A stretch of DNA of 43,407 bases from an uncultured Chloroflexota bacterium (GTDB lineage Bacteria; Chloroflexota; Chloroflexia; Chloroflexales; Roseiflexaceae): positions 1-43,407 of the forward strand of contig CALFIC010000108.1 of assembly GCA_937876225.1 (NCBI GenBank), read 5' to 3'. The first letter of the stretch is position 1, and each line of letters starts with the position of its first letter. Below are positions 34,919 through 42,709 of this stretch, one piece after another. Both the position numbers and the translations under genes were made by a program. Under the pieces are notes generated by a model. It was not told the origin of the DNA. It saw nothing but the letters and a program-made list of their open reading frames with translations, and ran no database searches.

Positions 34919-35646
34919 CCATCTCACTGCCCACCTTTGTCACCATACCCACCACTACGTTTTTAATGGGGACCAATGAATCTGACCTCAGCACATTGGC
35001 AAAAACCTACGGCGGCACTCGTGAATCGTATCGCGAAGAATCACCCCAACACCGCATCACCCTCGCCTCCTACGCCATCGCCACCACGCCGGTGACAGTG
35101 GCGTGGTATGCGACCTATATCGCTCACGGCGGCGAATCGCCAAGCAGTTGGCAATCCCAATTGGCATTCCCCGACCTCCCGGTCGTTAATATTACCTGGC
35201 CCATGGCCAATGCCTTTTGTGACTGGTTGAGCCAGCACACCGGCGACCATTACACCCTCCCCGACGAAGCCCAGTGGGAATGCGCTGCCCGTGGTAACGA
35301 TGGCCGTCAATTCCCGTGGGGAGACATGTGGGACGACAGCCGTGCCGCAGTGCGTGGCAGTTGCACCCAACTCCCTGCCGTCGCCAGCTATCCTAGTGGC
35401 GCCAGCCCATGGGGATGCCTCGATATGGCAGGGGGCGTCTGGGAATGGACAACCTCGCTCGACCGCCGCTACCCCTACCTCGCCGAAGACGGACGTAACG
35501 ACATGCAAGCGCCTGGACGCCGGATTATTCGTGGTGGTTGTTATGTAAATCCACACGGCTATGCGCGCTGTGCCTGCCGGTTCCGGATGGATCCATTGAT
35601 GACCAATCCTTTTTTGGGCTTTCGCATTATCAAAAACCCCAGTTGA
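34915..35646 (+). CDS. FGE-sulfatase (SUMF1) fold protein
   Basis: The 243-aa protein has the formylglycine-generating-enzyme fold: FLMGTNE near the start, SPQHRITLASYAIATTPVT, LPDEAQWECAARG, GVWEWTTSL and RRIIRGG...GFRI at the end. The catalytic cysteine pair of true formylglycine-generating enzymes lies after the RGG motif, and the spacing there differs (RGGCYVNPHGYARCACR). It is therefore more likely a member of the broad family with another role. No sulfatase is nearby. The start ATGA overlaps the sbcC stop, which shows tight coupling. There is no signal peptide, so it is probably cytoplasmic. The stop codon lies inside a terminator stem. Confidence 0.88.
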   Translation: MTISLPTFVTIPTTTFLMGTNESDLSTLAKTYGGTRESYREESPQHRITLASYAIATTPVTVAWYATYIAHGGESPSSWQSQLAFPDLPVVNITWPMANAFCDWLSQHTGDHYTLPDEAQWECAARGNDGRQFPWGDMWDDSRAAVRGSCTQLPAVASYPSGASPWGCLDMAGGVWEWTTSLDRRYPYLAEDGRNDMQAPGRRIIRGGCYVNPHGYARCACRFRMDPLMTNPFLGFRIIKNPS

Positions 35647-35668
35647 TGTCATAGTGACATCAACTGGG
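35638..35668. terminator. Bidirectional terminator between the FGE-fold and PspC genes
   Basis: CCCAGTTGATGTCA and TGACATCAACTGGG form a perfect 14-bp stem around TAG. On the minus strand it continues as GTTTTTGA, a proper terminator for the PspC gene. It also contains the stop codon of the plus-strand gene. Confidence 0.8.
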
Positions 35669-35693
35669 ATTGTACCGCTACCAGATATTTTAA

Positions 35694-36047
35694 TTACAGC
35701 GCATCAACATTGTCATTGGACGATGGGGCACTGATGGTTGGGGGAAGCGCCACAATTTCGGTTTGCGGTTCCGTTGGTTTCGGAGTATTGATGCGTTCGC
35801 CTGTCCACGGGTCAAAACGCCAACCGGGATGGGTTTGGTTGGCAGCACCGATTTCGCTTTCTTCGGGAATCAAAAAAATCGCTGCCAAGTACAAAATCGC
35901 CGCCGCCCCCATGCTCATCAATCCAACCACCACAAATATGCCACGCACCAACACCGTATCAAGGGAAAAATAACGCGCTAATCCACCACATACCCCACTA
36001 ATCAAACGATCACTACGACTGCGGGTTAATTTTTGTTGAATAGTCAT
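35694..36047 (-). CDS. PspC-domain membrane protein
   Basis: The predicted 117-aa protein starts with the PspC domain: LTRSRSDRLISGVCGGLARYFSLDTVLVR, then a hydrophobic helix (about 32-58). It ends with a soluble Pro/Thr-rich tail that contains HPGWRFDPWTGE. PspC-type proteins sit in the membrane and sense or signal envelope stress, alone or with PspA, which is not in the window. The start at 36047 is chosen for AAGGAG 6 nt upstream; the seven extra codons to 36068 would include the ribosome binding site. It is probably a single-gene unit, because the next upstream gene is 72 bp away. Confidence 0.85.
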   Translation of the reverse strand: MTIQQKLTRSRSDRLISGVCGGLARYFSLDTVLVRGIFVVVGLMSMGAAAILYLAAIFLIPEESEIGAANQTHPGWRFDPWTGERINTPKPTEPQTEIVALPPTISAPSSNDNVDAL

Positions 36048-36119
36048 GATTAACTCCTTGTACCACAAACAACATTACTGCCCCGTACGACGCATGTATC
36101 GTGGTGATGGTTGCACCTG

Positions 36120-37142
36120 TTAGCGAATCTGTTGTGCAAGCACTTCCATGCGCGACACAAACATTTCGATAAACCGTGGGGTATCAAACGCCGTCACCAG
36201 TTGCACATTGGGCACCGGTCGATGCATCGACCGCCACGTCGCCGGCCAACGAGTCGTATCAAACCCCGTCATATCGGTGTCACGTGGGGGATGTGATTCA
36301 TCACCCACATAACTCAATACCGTTTTGCCCATGGTCAACTCACTGGTATGTTCGATATCAATCCGCACTGCACGCGTCGTGGCAAGCTCGGGCATAAATG
36401 CCAGCGCTAAGGCCACTGGGTCATTGATGGCGCATCCCGATACCCCAAAGCTGGCTTGATGAAATTCCATATAAAACTGTGTGGCTGCCGCAATGAAACG
36501 AGACACCGGCGAATCGATCATGAGCAGTCGGTCAATATGCTGTTGGAAAAGCATTACTTCCACCGTAATATCCCAAGGGACAAGGGTAATCGGCATGCCG
36601 CTGGTCAACACAATATGCGCAGCGTGTGGATCAACAAAAAAATTAAACTCTGCCAGTGACGTGGTATTGCCGTCCGCCCGCACCGCACCACCCATAATAA
36701 TCACTTGGCGGACGGCAGCGACGATTTGGGGCGCCTTGCGGATGGCCATAGCAATATTGGTCAATGGGGCCACAGGAACCAAGGTGACTTCGCCTGGTTG
36801 GGCCATGATTTCGCGGATGATGAAATCGACGCCGTGCTCACTAGCGGCCGGGACGGGGGAAGGTGGCAACACGGCATATCCCAGCCCACTTGCGCCGTGA
36901 GTCTCGGCAGCAGTAAAGGCCGGACGCAACAGTGGCAAGGCTACGCCAGCCAACGCAGGGATATCGGTGCGTTGCGCCAATGCCAACACATTGCGGGCGT
37001 TGTGCCACCCATCAACAAGCGCACAATTCCCACCAGTGACACTCACCCCACGTAAGCTGACTTCGGGGGATGCCACCGCCAACAATATCGCCAAGGCATC
37101 ATCGATGCCCGGGTCCGTATCAAGAATAACTGGACGTTGCAT
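36120..37142 (-). CDS. Inosine-uridine nucleoside hydrolase family protein
   Basis: The 340-aa enzyme is of the IunH/nucleoside N-ribohydrolase family, which cuts the N-glycosidic bond of nucleosides to give ribose and base. The calcium-binding motif DTDPGIDDA is at residues 8-16, and VPVAPLTNIAMAI and FNFFVDPHAA are further family blocks. Substrate preference (purine or pyrimidine) cannot be assigned. GGAAGA lies upstream of the ATG. It is followed on the minus strand by the PspC gene after 72 bp and may or may not be co-transcribed. Confidence 0.9.
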   Translation of the reverse strand: MQRPVILDTDPGIDDALAILLAVASPEVSLRGVSVTGGNCALVDGWHNARNVLALAQRTDIPALAGVALPLLRPAFTAAETHGASGLGYAVLPPSPVPAASEHGVDFIIREIMAQPGEVTLVPVAPLTNIAMAIRKAPQIVAAVRQVIIMGGAVRADGNTTSLAEFNFFVDPHAAHIVLTSGMPITLVPWDITVEVMLFQQHIDRLLMIDSPVSRFIAAATQFYMEFHQASFGVSGCAINDPVALALAFMPELATTRAVRIDIEHTSELTMGKTVLSYVGDESHPPRDTDMTGFDTTRWPATWRSMHRPVPNVQLVTAFDTPRFIEMFVSRMEVLAQQIR

Positions 37143-37201
37143 AATGTAATCTTCCTTTAATCGTTTTACCGTATCGTTACCTACCCAAAATGCCAGAATT
37201 T

Positions 37202-37207
37202 AGTATA
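37202..37207 (-). promoter_or_regulatory. Candidate extended -10 for the nucleoside hydrolase
   Basis: On the minus strand TGGTATACT lies 60 bp before the start at 37142. The -35 region is poor, so the extended -10 would carry recognition. Confidence 0.4.
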
Positions 37208-37228
37208 CCATTGCGGTATATATCTGTT

Positions 37229-37257
37229 TTGACATGTGCACTACAGTATGTCATAAT
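37229..37257 (+). promoter_or_regulatory. Promoter of the RNase H-like/kinase operon, with dyad
   Basis: TTGACA (37229-37234), a 17-bp spacer and CATAAT (37252-37257) preceded by TGT form a strong promoter. The inverted arms TGACAT (37230-37235) and ATGTCA (37248-37253) lie across it with a 12-bp gap, so a dimeric regulator could block it. Confidence 0.65.
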
Positions 37258-37324
37258 TAGCCATGATATTGTATAGTTATTTCCATCTGTGCCCCACCAT
37301 GCCAGATGTGGGTGGGAGTTTTGG

Positions 37325-37831
37325 ATGCGTGCGTATCTCGACATCGAAACAACCCATGACCAACGCATAAGCGTCATCGGCATTTATCGTAGCGACATCG
37401 GGACAATTCAATTAATTGACGGCGGAATCAATGATTTGGCAATCTACAACGCACTCGAAGGTATCGAAACGATTGTCACATTCAACGGTTCTGGTTTTGA
37501 TCTCCCCTTCATCAAACGCCGCTTACGGATTAATCTCTTAAATGATTACACGCATAGCGATTTGATGTTGGTTTGTCGCAAACGTGGCTTGCGCGGCGGA
37601 CTGAAGCTCATCGAAGCAAATGTAGGTATTCAGCGTGCAACCGCAGGAATCAGTGGATTTGACGCCCCACGGCTCTGGCGGCGCTACGAAGAGTTGCACG
37701 ACCAACAGTCACTCGAGATTTTACTCCATTACAATCAAGAAGATGTCATCAATTTGTGTTTACTCGAAGCACATCTCGGTATCGTGACCCATACACCGGC
37801 TAATCCTGCTATTCGTCGTACATTTGCGTAA
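37325..37831 (+). CDS. RNase H-fold 3'-5' exonuclease (YprB-like)
   Basis: This 168-aa protein starts with the DxE exonuclease motif (D6-I-E8 in YLDIETT). It also carries FNGSGFDLPFI in the middle and a third conserved acid at D140 in NQEDVINL. This pattern matches the ribonuclease-H-like domain of YprB-type exonucleases. It should act on nucleic acid 3' ends with two metal ions, and the substrate is unknown. The start at 37325 has GGGAG 6 nt upstream. It is followed after 14 nt by the PASTA kinase, a pairing I do not recognise as common. Confidence 0.8.
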   Translation: MRAYLDIETTHDQRISVIGIYRSDIGTIQLIDGGINDLAIYNALEGIETIVTFNGSGFDLPFIKRRLRINLLNDYTHSDLMLVCRKRGLRGGLKLIEANVGIQRATAGISGFDAPRLWRRYEELHDQQSLEILLHYNQEDVINLCLLEAHLGIVTHTPANPAIRRTFA

Positions 37832-37845
37832 GTACAACTACAAAC

Positions 37846-39603
37846 ATGCAATCAAAAATACTCAATCAACGCTACGAGCTCGCAGAAAAAATCGGTGATG
37901 GTGGTATGGCCACCGTCTACCGTGGTCGTGATGTACGGCTCAATCGCGTGGTTGCCATCAAAATCCTCCACCCACATCATGCAACCGATTTAAATTTCTT
38001 GCAACGCTTCAGCCACGAAGCCCAGGCTGCGGCCAATCTGCGTCATCCCAGCATTGTCGATATTTATGATGTCGGTCAAGAAGAACGCCAGCACTTCATC
38101 GTGATGGAATTCGTCGATGGCAGTGACCTCAAAAGCATGATTTTGCGCTACAAACAGCTCCCCGTACAACAAGTGCTCCAAATCACGAGTGCCATTGCCG
38201 ATGGGCTCGATGCAGCCCACCAACTCGGCATGGTTCATCGTGATGTTAAACCCCAAAACATCATGGTTGCCCACGATGGTACTGCCAAAATTACCGATTT
38301 TGGTATCGCCAAAAGTGGTCTTTCGACAGCCCAAACCGAGACGGGGGTGACATTTGGCACCGCCGACTATATTTCGCCCGAACAAGCCCGTGGCCAACCG
38401 GCCACTGCCCAATCTGACATCTATGCATTAGCAGTCACGATTTATGAAGCACTCACCGGTCAATTACCATTTACCGGTGATAGCGCAGTAGCAGTCGCCT
38501 TACAACATGTGGGGTCCAAGCCACCGCCTATTCGCCGGCATAACCCGAGCGTATCACCGGCACTTGAGCAACTCATCATGCGCGCCCTTGCGAAAAACCC
38601 CTCTGAACGCCCTGCTACGGCCAAAGAATTTGGTCAGTTGCTACGTGCCCAAGAAGAAACCGAAGTACGGGACACTGCGCCACGACCAATACGGTCGAGC
38701 ACGGGTAATGGGCGGAGTGCCACCTCTATTTCTGCTGGGATGCGTAATTTACCGCCCAAACGCTCAACCATCACCTCCCCGCTCCCCTCGCGCGCAGGAC
38801 GAGAATTTGGCGGATTTTTGCTACTTTTGTTGCTACTCACCCTCGCCCTCGGTGTTTTTTACCTATTTGCGATTGGGTCATTCAATGGCTTAATTTCCCC
38901 TAATGCCAACCGCAACACGACACCCAATGTCACCCAAACAACAGTCGCAACCCCAACAGCAATTATTGCCTTCTCAAGTGTGAGCGTCCCCGATTTGCAC
39001 AACCACAACGAAAACGACGCAATCGCGGCACTGAGCGCCGCCGGCCTCACCCCCGTCGCCGATGCTCCCAAATATTCGAACGATGTCCCCAAAGGGCTCA
39101 TTATGAGCCAAAACCCTACCGCAGGCGACCCTGCTCCTGCCGACAAAACCGTGCATTATATTCTCAGTTTAGGCAAAGTAGCACCACATGTACCAGCCCA
39201 AGTCGTGGGGCTCAATGCCAACGAGGTACGCCAACAGCTCGAAGCGATGAGTTTACGCGTAATTCTCATCGAAGAATACAACGCAACTGTTGCAAACAAC
39301 ACCGTCATTCGCACCGATCCAGTGCCTGATTCCATATTACAAGCGGGTGATACGGTACGTGTCTACGCAAGCCTCGGGGCCAATCACCGCATCCCAAATG
39401 TTGTCAACATTCCTGAAGTAGACGCCCTCAAGTTGCTCGAATCTGCGGGTATTACGACGACGAATGTCGTATATCAAGGGTGCGACAATCTCGGCACACT
39501 CTGTGACAGTGTCGCTGCTGGCCAAGTAGCCCGCACCGAACCAGCGATTGGGAGCCTGATTCCTGATGGTACGACAATTGTGGTCACCGTCCGCCAACCC
39601 TAA
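37846..39603 (+). CDS. PASTA-domain Ser/Thr protein kinase (PknB-like)
   Basis: This membrane protein kinase of 585 aa is of the PknB/StkP type. The kinase domain (about 8-268) has all parts: glycine loop GDGGMATVY, Lys39, Glu58, HRDVKPQN at 131-138 and DFG at 151-153. The activation loop is rich in Thr, and GTADYISPEQA follows. A Ser/Pro-rich juxtamembrane region follows, then one membrane helix (about 322-344). Three extracellular PASTA domains lie at about 378-444, 447-511 and 515-584. PASTA domains sense muropeptides or growth state. Two cysteines in the last PASTA domain (GCDNLGTLCDSV) could form a disulfide. There is no clear ribosome binding site, so translation may be coupled to the upstream gene. 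No PP2C phosphatase is adjacent. Confidence 0.93.
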   Translation: MQSKILNQRYELAEKIGDGGMATVYRGRDVRLNRVVAIKILHPHHATDLNFLQRFSHEAQAAANLRHPSIVDIYDVGQEERQHFIVMEFVDGSDLKSMILRYKQLPVQQVLQITSAIADGLDAAHQLGMVHRDVKPQNIMVAHDGTAKITDFGIAKSGLSTAQTETGVTFGTADYISPEQARGQPATAQSDIYALAVTIYEALTGQLPFTGDSAVAVALQHVGSKPPPIRRHNPSVSPALEQLIMRALAKNPSERPATAKEFGQLLRAQEETEVRDTAPRPIRSSTGNGRSATSISAGMRNLPPKRSTITSPLPSRAGREFGGFLLLLLLLTLALGVFYLFAIGSFNGLISPNANRNTTPNVTQTTVATPTAIIAFSSVSVPDLHNHNENDAIAALSAAGLTPVADAPKYSNDVPKGLIMSQNPTAGDPAPADKTVHYILSLGKVAPHVPAQVVGLNANEVRQQLEAMSLRVILIEEYNATVANNTVIRTDPVPDSILQAGDTVRVYASLGANHRIPNVVNIPEVDALKLLESAGITTTNVVYQGCDNLGTLCDSVAAGQVARTEPAIGSLIPDGTTIVVTVRQP

Positions 39604-39749
39604 ATCGATGCGGTAGTACATCAATTAGCGCACGTTGCATGATGTAATGTCATCAATTTACCCTTCCAGAACAAGGAATCGTCAGTTGGGTGGGTGACGA
39701 CCCCACGAATAAGTATCCCCTTTTTCAACCACACCTATCGCGGTGAGCG

Positions 39750-39959
39750 GTGGCCGTACAGTACGTAGCCCAATTCGACCCCAGTCGCTGGTCTTTGCCG
39801 GTGGACAAACAGGCTGGACTAGTAGAGCAAATTTATCTCGACGAGGGTATCTTCCGGGCTGGGCATGCCGGCATCGATCACGTCATCGAAGCGTTTATCA
39901 AGCTCCAACGCAATCCAGATGCACTCCGTAAACTCGCAGCCCATATGCGGACCACGTAA
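39750..39959 (+). CDS. Possible small hypothetical protein
   Basis: The frame encodes 69 aa starting at GTG (MAVQYVAQFDPSRWSLPVDK...). It has a normal soluble composition and a helical C-terminal half (HVIEAFIKLQRNPDALRKL). I do not recognise a family. It lies in a 146-bp gap after the kinase and converges with the DUF3037 gene 17 bp away. The possible Shine-Dalgarno (GGTGAG) is weak. A shadow or chance frame cannot be excluded. Confidence 0.4.
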   Translation: MAVQYVAQFDPSRWSLPVDKQAGLVEQIYLDEGIFRAGHAGIDHVIEAFIKLQRNPDALRKLAAHMRTT

Positions 39960-39976
39960 TCCAGAATCGACCAGAC

Positions 39977-40357
39977 TTAGCGTACTAATTTTTGTAATAA
40001 CTGCGTTACTACGACCTGGGGATCATCACAGAGGCCACAATGCACGGGGCCAGTTGCAATAATCGTACTGCGGGGCGCCACCAACCAATGGAAGCGTTCG
40101 GCAAGTGGGAGCGTTCCAATTGGTCCAGCCACGGGGTCGCCTTGAGCCACCGCCGTAAATACCGCCAAATGTTCTTGGATGGTGGTAATATCGCAGGTGG
40201 GATCCAACGCCTGTAACCGAGCCAAATCACAATACGTCGGGGCAGCCAAAAAGCGTTTGGTGCGACAAAAAACGACCACACCCACGTTGATAGATTCACC
40301 GCGCTCGATACGCGGCGTCAAACGGATAATCGCATAATCAAATGAGTGAGCGGGCAC
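39977..40357 (-). CDS. DUF3037 family protein
   Basis: The predicted 126-aa protein begins VPAHSFDYAIIRLTPRIERGESINVGVVVF, the characteristic start of DUF3037. The start is taken as GTG at 40357, with GGAGGTG just upstream, which is much better than the ATG at 40501. It overlaps the end of the HipA-like kinase by 20 nt, so the two are translationally linked. DUF3037 genes are often found beside HipA-like kinases; no biochemical role is known to me. Confidence 0.8.
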   Translation of the reverse strand: MPAHSFDYAIIRLTPRIERGESINVGVVVFCRTKRFLAAPTYCDLARLQALDPTCDITTIQEHLAVFTAVAQGDPVAGPIGTLPLAERFHWLVAPRSTIIATGPVHCGLCDDPQVVVTQLLQKLVR

Positions 40358-41126
40358 GCAACACCTCCGCCACAAACGCCCGTGGTGCTGCCACACGGCG
40401 CACGAGATAATCGTGCAACGCATTTCGTGCTTGGGCGGGCTCCTGCCAGCGCCGCCCCAGCGGCCACCATGCCGCAGGCACCAAATCAAGTACCGTGGCA
40501 ATAGCTTCTGGGGTAAAGCGCTGACTTAATTGCGCATCAATATCCTCGATATGCGTCGCCATCGGTAACAATACATGATCGCGAATCGCCGCAAAAGGAG
40601 ATGCAATTCGGTCTTCGTAGCCGTCCCAGGCATGCATCACATACAAGGCCGCCCCATGGTCGATGACATGCAATTGGCGATGCCACCACAACATGTTCGT
40701 GTTACGGGCAGTACGATCGATATTGGTCATCATGGCATCAAACCAAACGACTGCTGAGGCGAGCAACGGGTCGACCCGTTTCACCAGCGCCGCATCAAAC
40801 GGCAAGGCGCCTGGCAAAAAATCACAAGCCAGATTGAGTCCCGCACTCGCAATAATCAAGGCCTGCACTTCGTCGTCCGGTTCCGAACGCGCAAGTACGG
40901 GGTCGATATCGATAAACACCAGCTCTGGCACCGGCAAACCACAAATCCGGGCTAATTCACCGACCACCAATTCGGCCACCAATGCGCCACTCCCTTGCCC
41001 GGCCCCGCGAAATTTGACGACGTACATTCCGTCGTCGTTAGCTTCGACCAGCCCTGGCAACGAACCCCCTTCGCGGAGTGGCATCACATAGCGCGTGGCA
41101 GCTACTGTGCGTAATCCCTGTTTCAA
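40338..41126 (-). CDS. HipA-like kinase
   Basis: This protein-kinase-like protein of about 262 aa belongs to the HipA-like group. From a TTG start at 41126 (GAGGA upstream), Lys38 lies in VVKFRG and the catalytic loop reads N135-I-D137-R...N142 (TNIDRTARNTN). Asp156 in VIDHG replaces the usual DFG motif. All needed ATP-handling residues are therefore present. It lacks the N-terminal subdomain of classical HipA, as expected of the single-domain family. TTG is chosen because TGA of the upstream micropeptide overlaps it (TTGA) and because residues before it match only the micropeptide frame. An upstream ATG at 41210 is possible but unlikely. It pairs with DUF3037 downstream. Confidence 0.8.
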   Translation of the reverse strand: MKQGLRTVAATRYVMPLREGGSLPGLVEANDDGMYVVKFRGAGQGSGALVAELVVGELARICGLPVPELVFIDIDPVLARSEPDDEVQALIIASAGLNLACDFLPGALPFDAALVKRVDPLLASAVVWFDAMMTNIDRTARNTNMLWWHRQLHVIDHGAALYVMHAWDGYEDRIASPFAAIRDHVLLPMATHIEDIDAQLSQRFTPEAIATVLDLVPAAWWPLGRRWQEPAQARNALHDYLVRRVAAPRAFVAEVLRARSLI

Positions 41127-41260
41127 AAAATCCTCATGACCATGGCAGCCACCACCGCAATAATGGTCAGCACCACGACAAATCGAATCACACCCGTAAT
41201 CAACTTCCAAACGACCCAGATTGCCAACAACCCAACCGCAATCGCAAGTGCAGTGTTCAT
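41123..41260 (-). CDS. 45-aa hydrophobic membrane peptide
   Basis: Reading ATG at 41260 to TGA at 41123 gives 45 residues starting MNTALAIAVGLLAIWVVWK and ending VMRIF. There are two hydrophobic stretches (about 4-18 and 24-41) around Lys19 and Arg26, typical of a small membrane peptide. AAAGGA lies 7 nt before the ATG, and the TGA overlaps the TTG start of the HipA-like kinase. The good ribosome binding site and the coupling make this more than a chance frame. I do not recognise a family. It opens the three-gene cassette with the HipA-like and DUF3037 genes. Confidence 0.7.
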   Translation of the reverse strand: MNTALAIAVGLLAIWVVWKLITGVIRFVVVLTIIAVVAAMVMRIF

Positions 41261-41462
41261 GATGACATCCTTTGTGTATGACAACTATGTATAAATATAC
41301 TACACTGAACGACGTATTGCATTGGCATTATTTTTCTATTGCTCGTTTGGTACACACCACACCATAACGACGCATCTGGTATGCCAATATCATTCTATAT
41401 AGGTGCGGTGTTGTCTACCCTCTATGCGTAGCGACAGCAATGTACGATTACAAGGAGTCGCT

Positions 41463-42638
41463 GTGACCCAATTACCGAGTTTGCGCCCGATTGATTTGAT
41501 TGTAGTAACCGCTGGTCGGCTAGCCTCGACCACTGCCTTCCGCATCGTCTATCCCTTACTGCCGTTTCTCAGCCACCGCTTCGATATCTCGCTTCAACAA
41601 GGTGCCACCCTGGTCGCCATCCAAACCGCTGCCTCGTTGGCATCACCGATCGGTGGCACCGTCGCCGACCGCTTTGGTGAACGCAGAGCGATGCTCATCG
41701 CCCTGGTACTTTTTATCGGTGGGGCATTGTCATGTAGTCTCGCGAGTAGCTTCATCGCGTTTTTTGTGGGGTATTTGTTGATTGGCTTAGCCACGGCGCT
41801 CTACTTACCTTCTGGACAAGCCTATCTCAGTGCCCGTAGCCCCTACGAGCAACGGGCCCGTGTGCTAGGAATATTCGAGATGGCCTGGGCTGTTTCGGCC
41901 ATCATCGGGGTCGCCCCGTTGATGTATCTCATCGACAAACAGCAACAAAGCACGTTAGCGTATGCCATTTTGGCCGGCATCGGTATACTCAGTTTCGTCA
42001 TGTTATGGCAACTCCCCGAACATCACCACCGCCAACTAGTCGAACATGGTACGCCAGCAACAATCAATATCATGACATTCCTACGCCAGCCAGGACTGGC
42101 TATTCTTTTGCTCTTCCCATTCCTCACCTTTGGTGGCAACGATTTGTTTTTTGTAACCCAAAGCACCTGGCTCAAAAATGACCTAGGCGCCAATGAAGCC
42201 CTCATCGGCGGCTTGTTTGTCATCATTGGAATCGCCGAATTAGCAGGTTCGAGTGCAGTCGTTGCCTTTGCAGACCGGATCGGCAAACGACGCTCGGTCA
42301 TTTGGGGATTTTTGTTGACCGGTGTTTGTCTGCTACTCCTGCCCTTTATAGGCACCAATTGGTGGGTCGTCACGGTGATGATGTTTTTATTTTATTTCCT
42401 CATCGAATACGCCATCGTCGCTAGTTTCCCACTCATATCAGAAGCCTTACCGGCAGCCCGGGGCACAATGATGGCCTTGATGGCAGCAGCTGTTGGGATT
42501 GGGCGTATTTTTTCGTCACTCAGTAGTGAATTTTTGTACCTCAAAGGGGGATTGCCCCTGATTAGTGCAGTTGCAGTGCTTACCAGTGTCGTAGGACTAA
42601 TTGCCTTGACGCGGTCATCACTTACCCCCAAACGCTAA
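41463..42638 (+). CDS. MFS transporter
   Basis: This predicted 391-aa membrane protein of the major facilitator superfamily has about 12 hydrophobic helices. The A-like motif ADRFGERRAMLI lies between helices 2 and 3 (near residue 67), with a matching ADRIGKRRSVIWG in the second half. The substrate is unknown; drug or sugar efflux is possible. GTG 41463 is chosen because AAGGAG lies 5 nt upstream; the extra 20 codons to 41403 would be polar and have no such site. It is divergent from the micropeptide gene across about 200 bp in which I see no clear promoter. Confidence 0.9.
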   Translation: MTQLPSLRPIDLIVVTAGRLASTTAFRIVYPLLPFLSHRFDISLQQGATLVAIQTAASLASPIGGTVADRFGERRAMLIALVLFIGGALSCSLASSFIAFFVGYLLIGLATALYLPSGQAYLSARSPYEQRARVLGIFEMAWAVSAIIGVAPLMYLIDKQQQSTLAYAILAGIGILSFVMLWQLPEHHHRQLVEHGTPATINIMTFLRQPGLAILLLFPFLTFGGNDLFFVTQSTWLKNDLGANEALIGGLFVIIGIAELAGSSAVVAFADRIGKRRSVIWGFLLTGVCLLLLPFIGTNWWVVTVMMFLFYFLIEYAIVASFPLISEALPAARGTMMALMAAAVGIGRIFSSLSSEFLYLKGGLPLISAVAVLTSVVGLIALTRSSLTPKR

Positions 42639-42709
42639 CCGAGCGGTGATGTGTGCTTAACATTAATGTCGCATACTATGCTTGATTTTTCGTACTACGA
42701 GGAATATTT

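Noticed and set aside
40338..40501. Longer DUF3037 start at 40501
   Set aside because: The extra 48 residues lie inside the HipA-like gene and do not match the DUF3037 N terminus. GTG 40357 has GGAGGTG upstream.
41078..41281. 67-aa plus-strand frame, His/Asn-rich
   Set aside because: It is the complement of the micropeptide and the start of the HipA-like gene. It lacks a ribosome binding site and its composition looks like reverse-complement bias.
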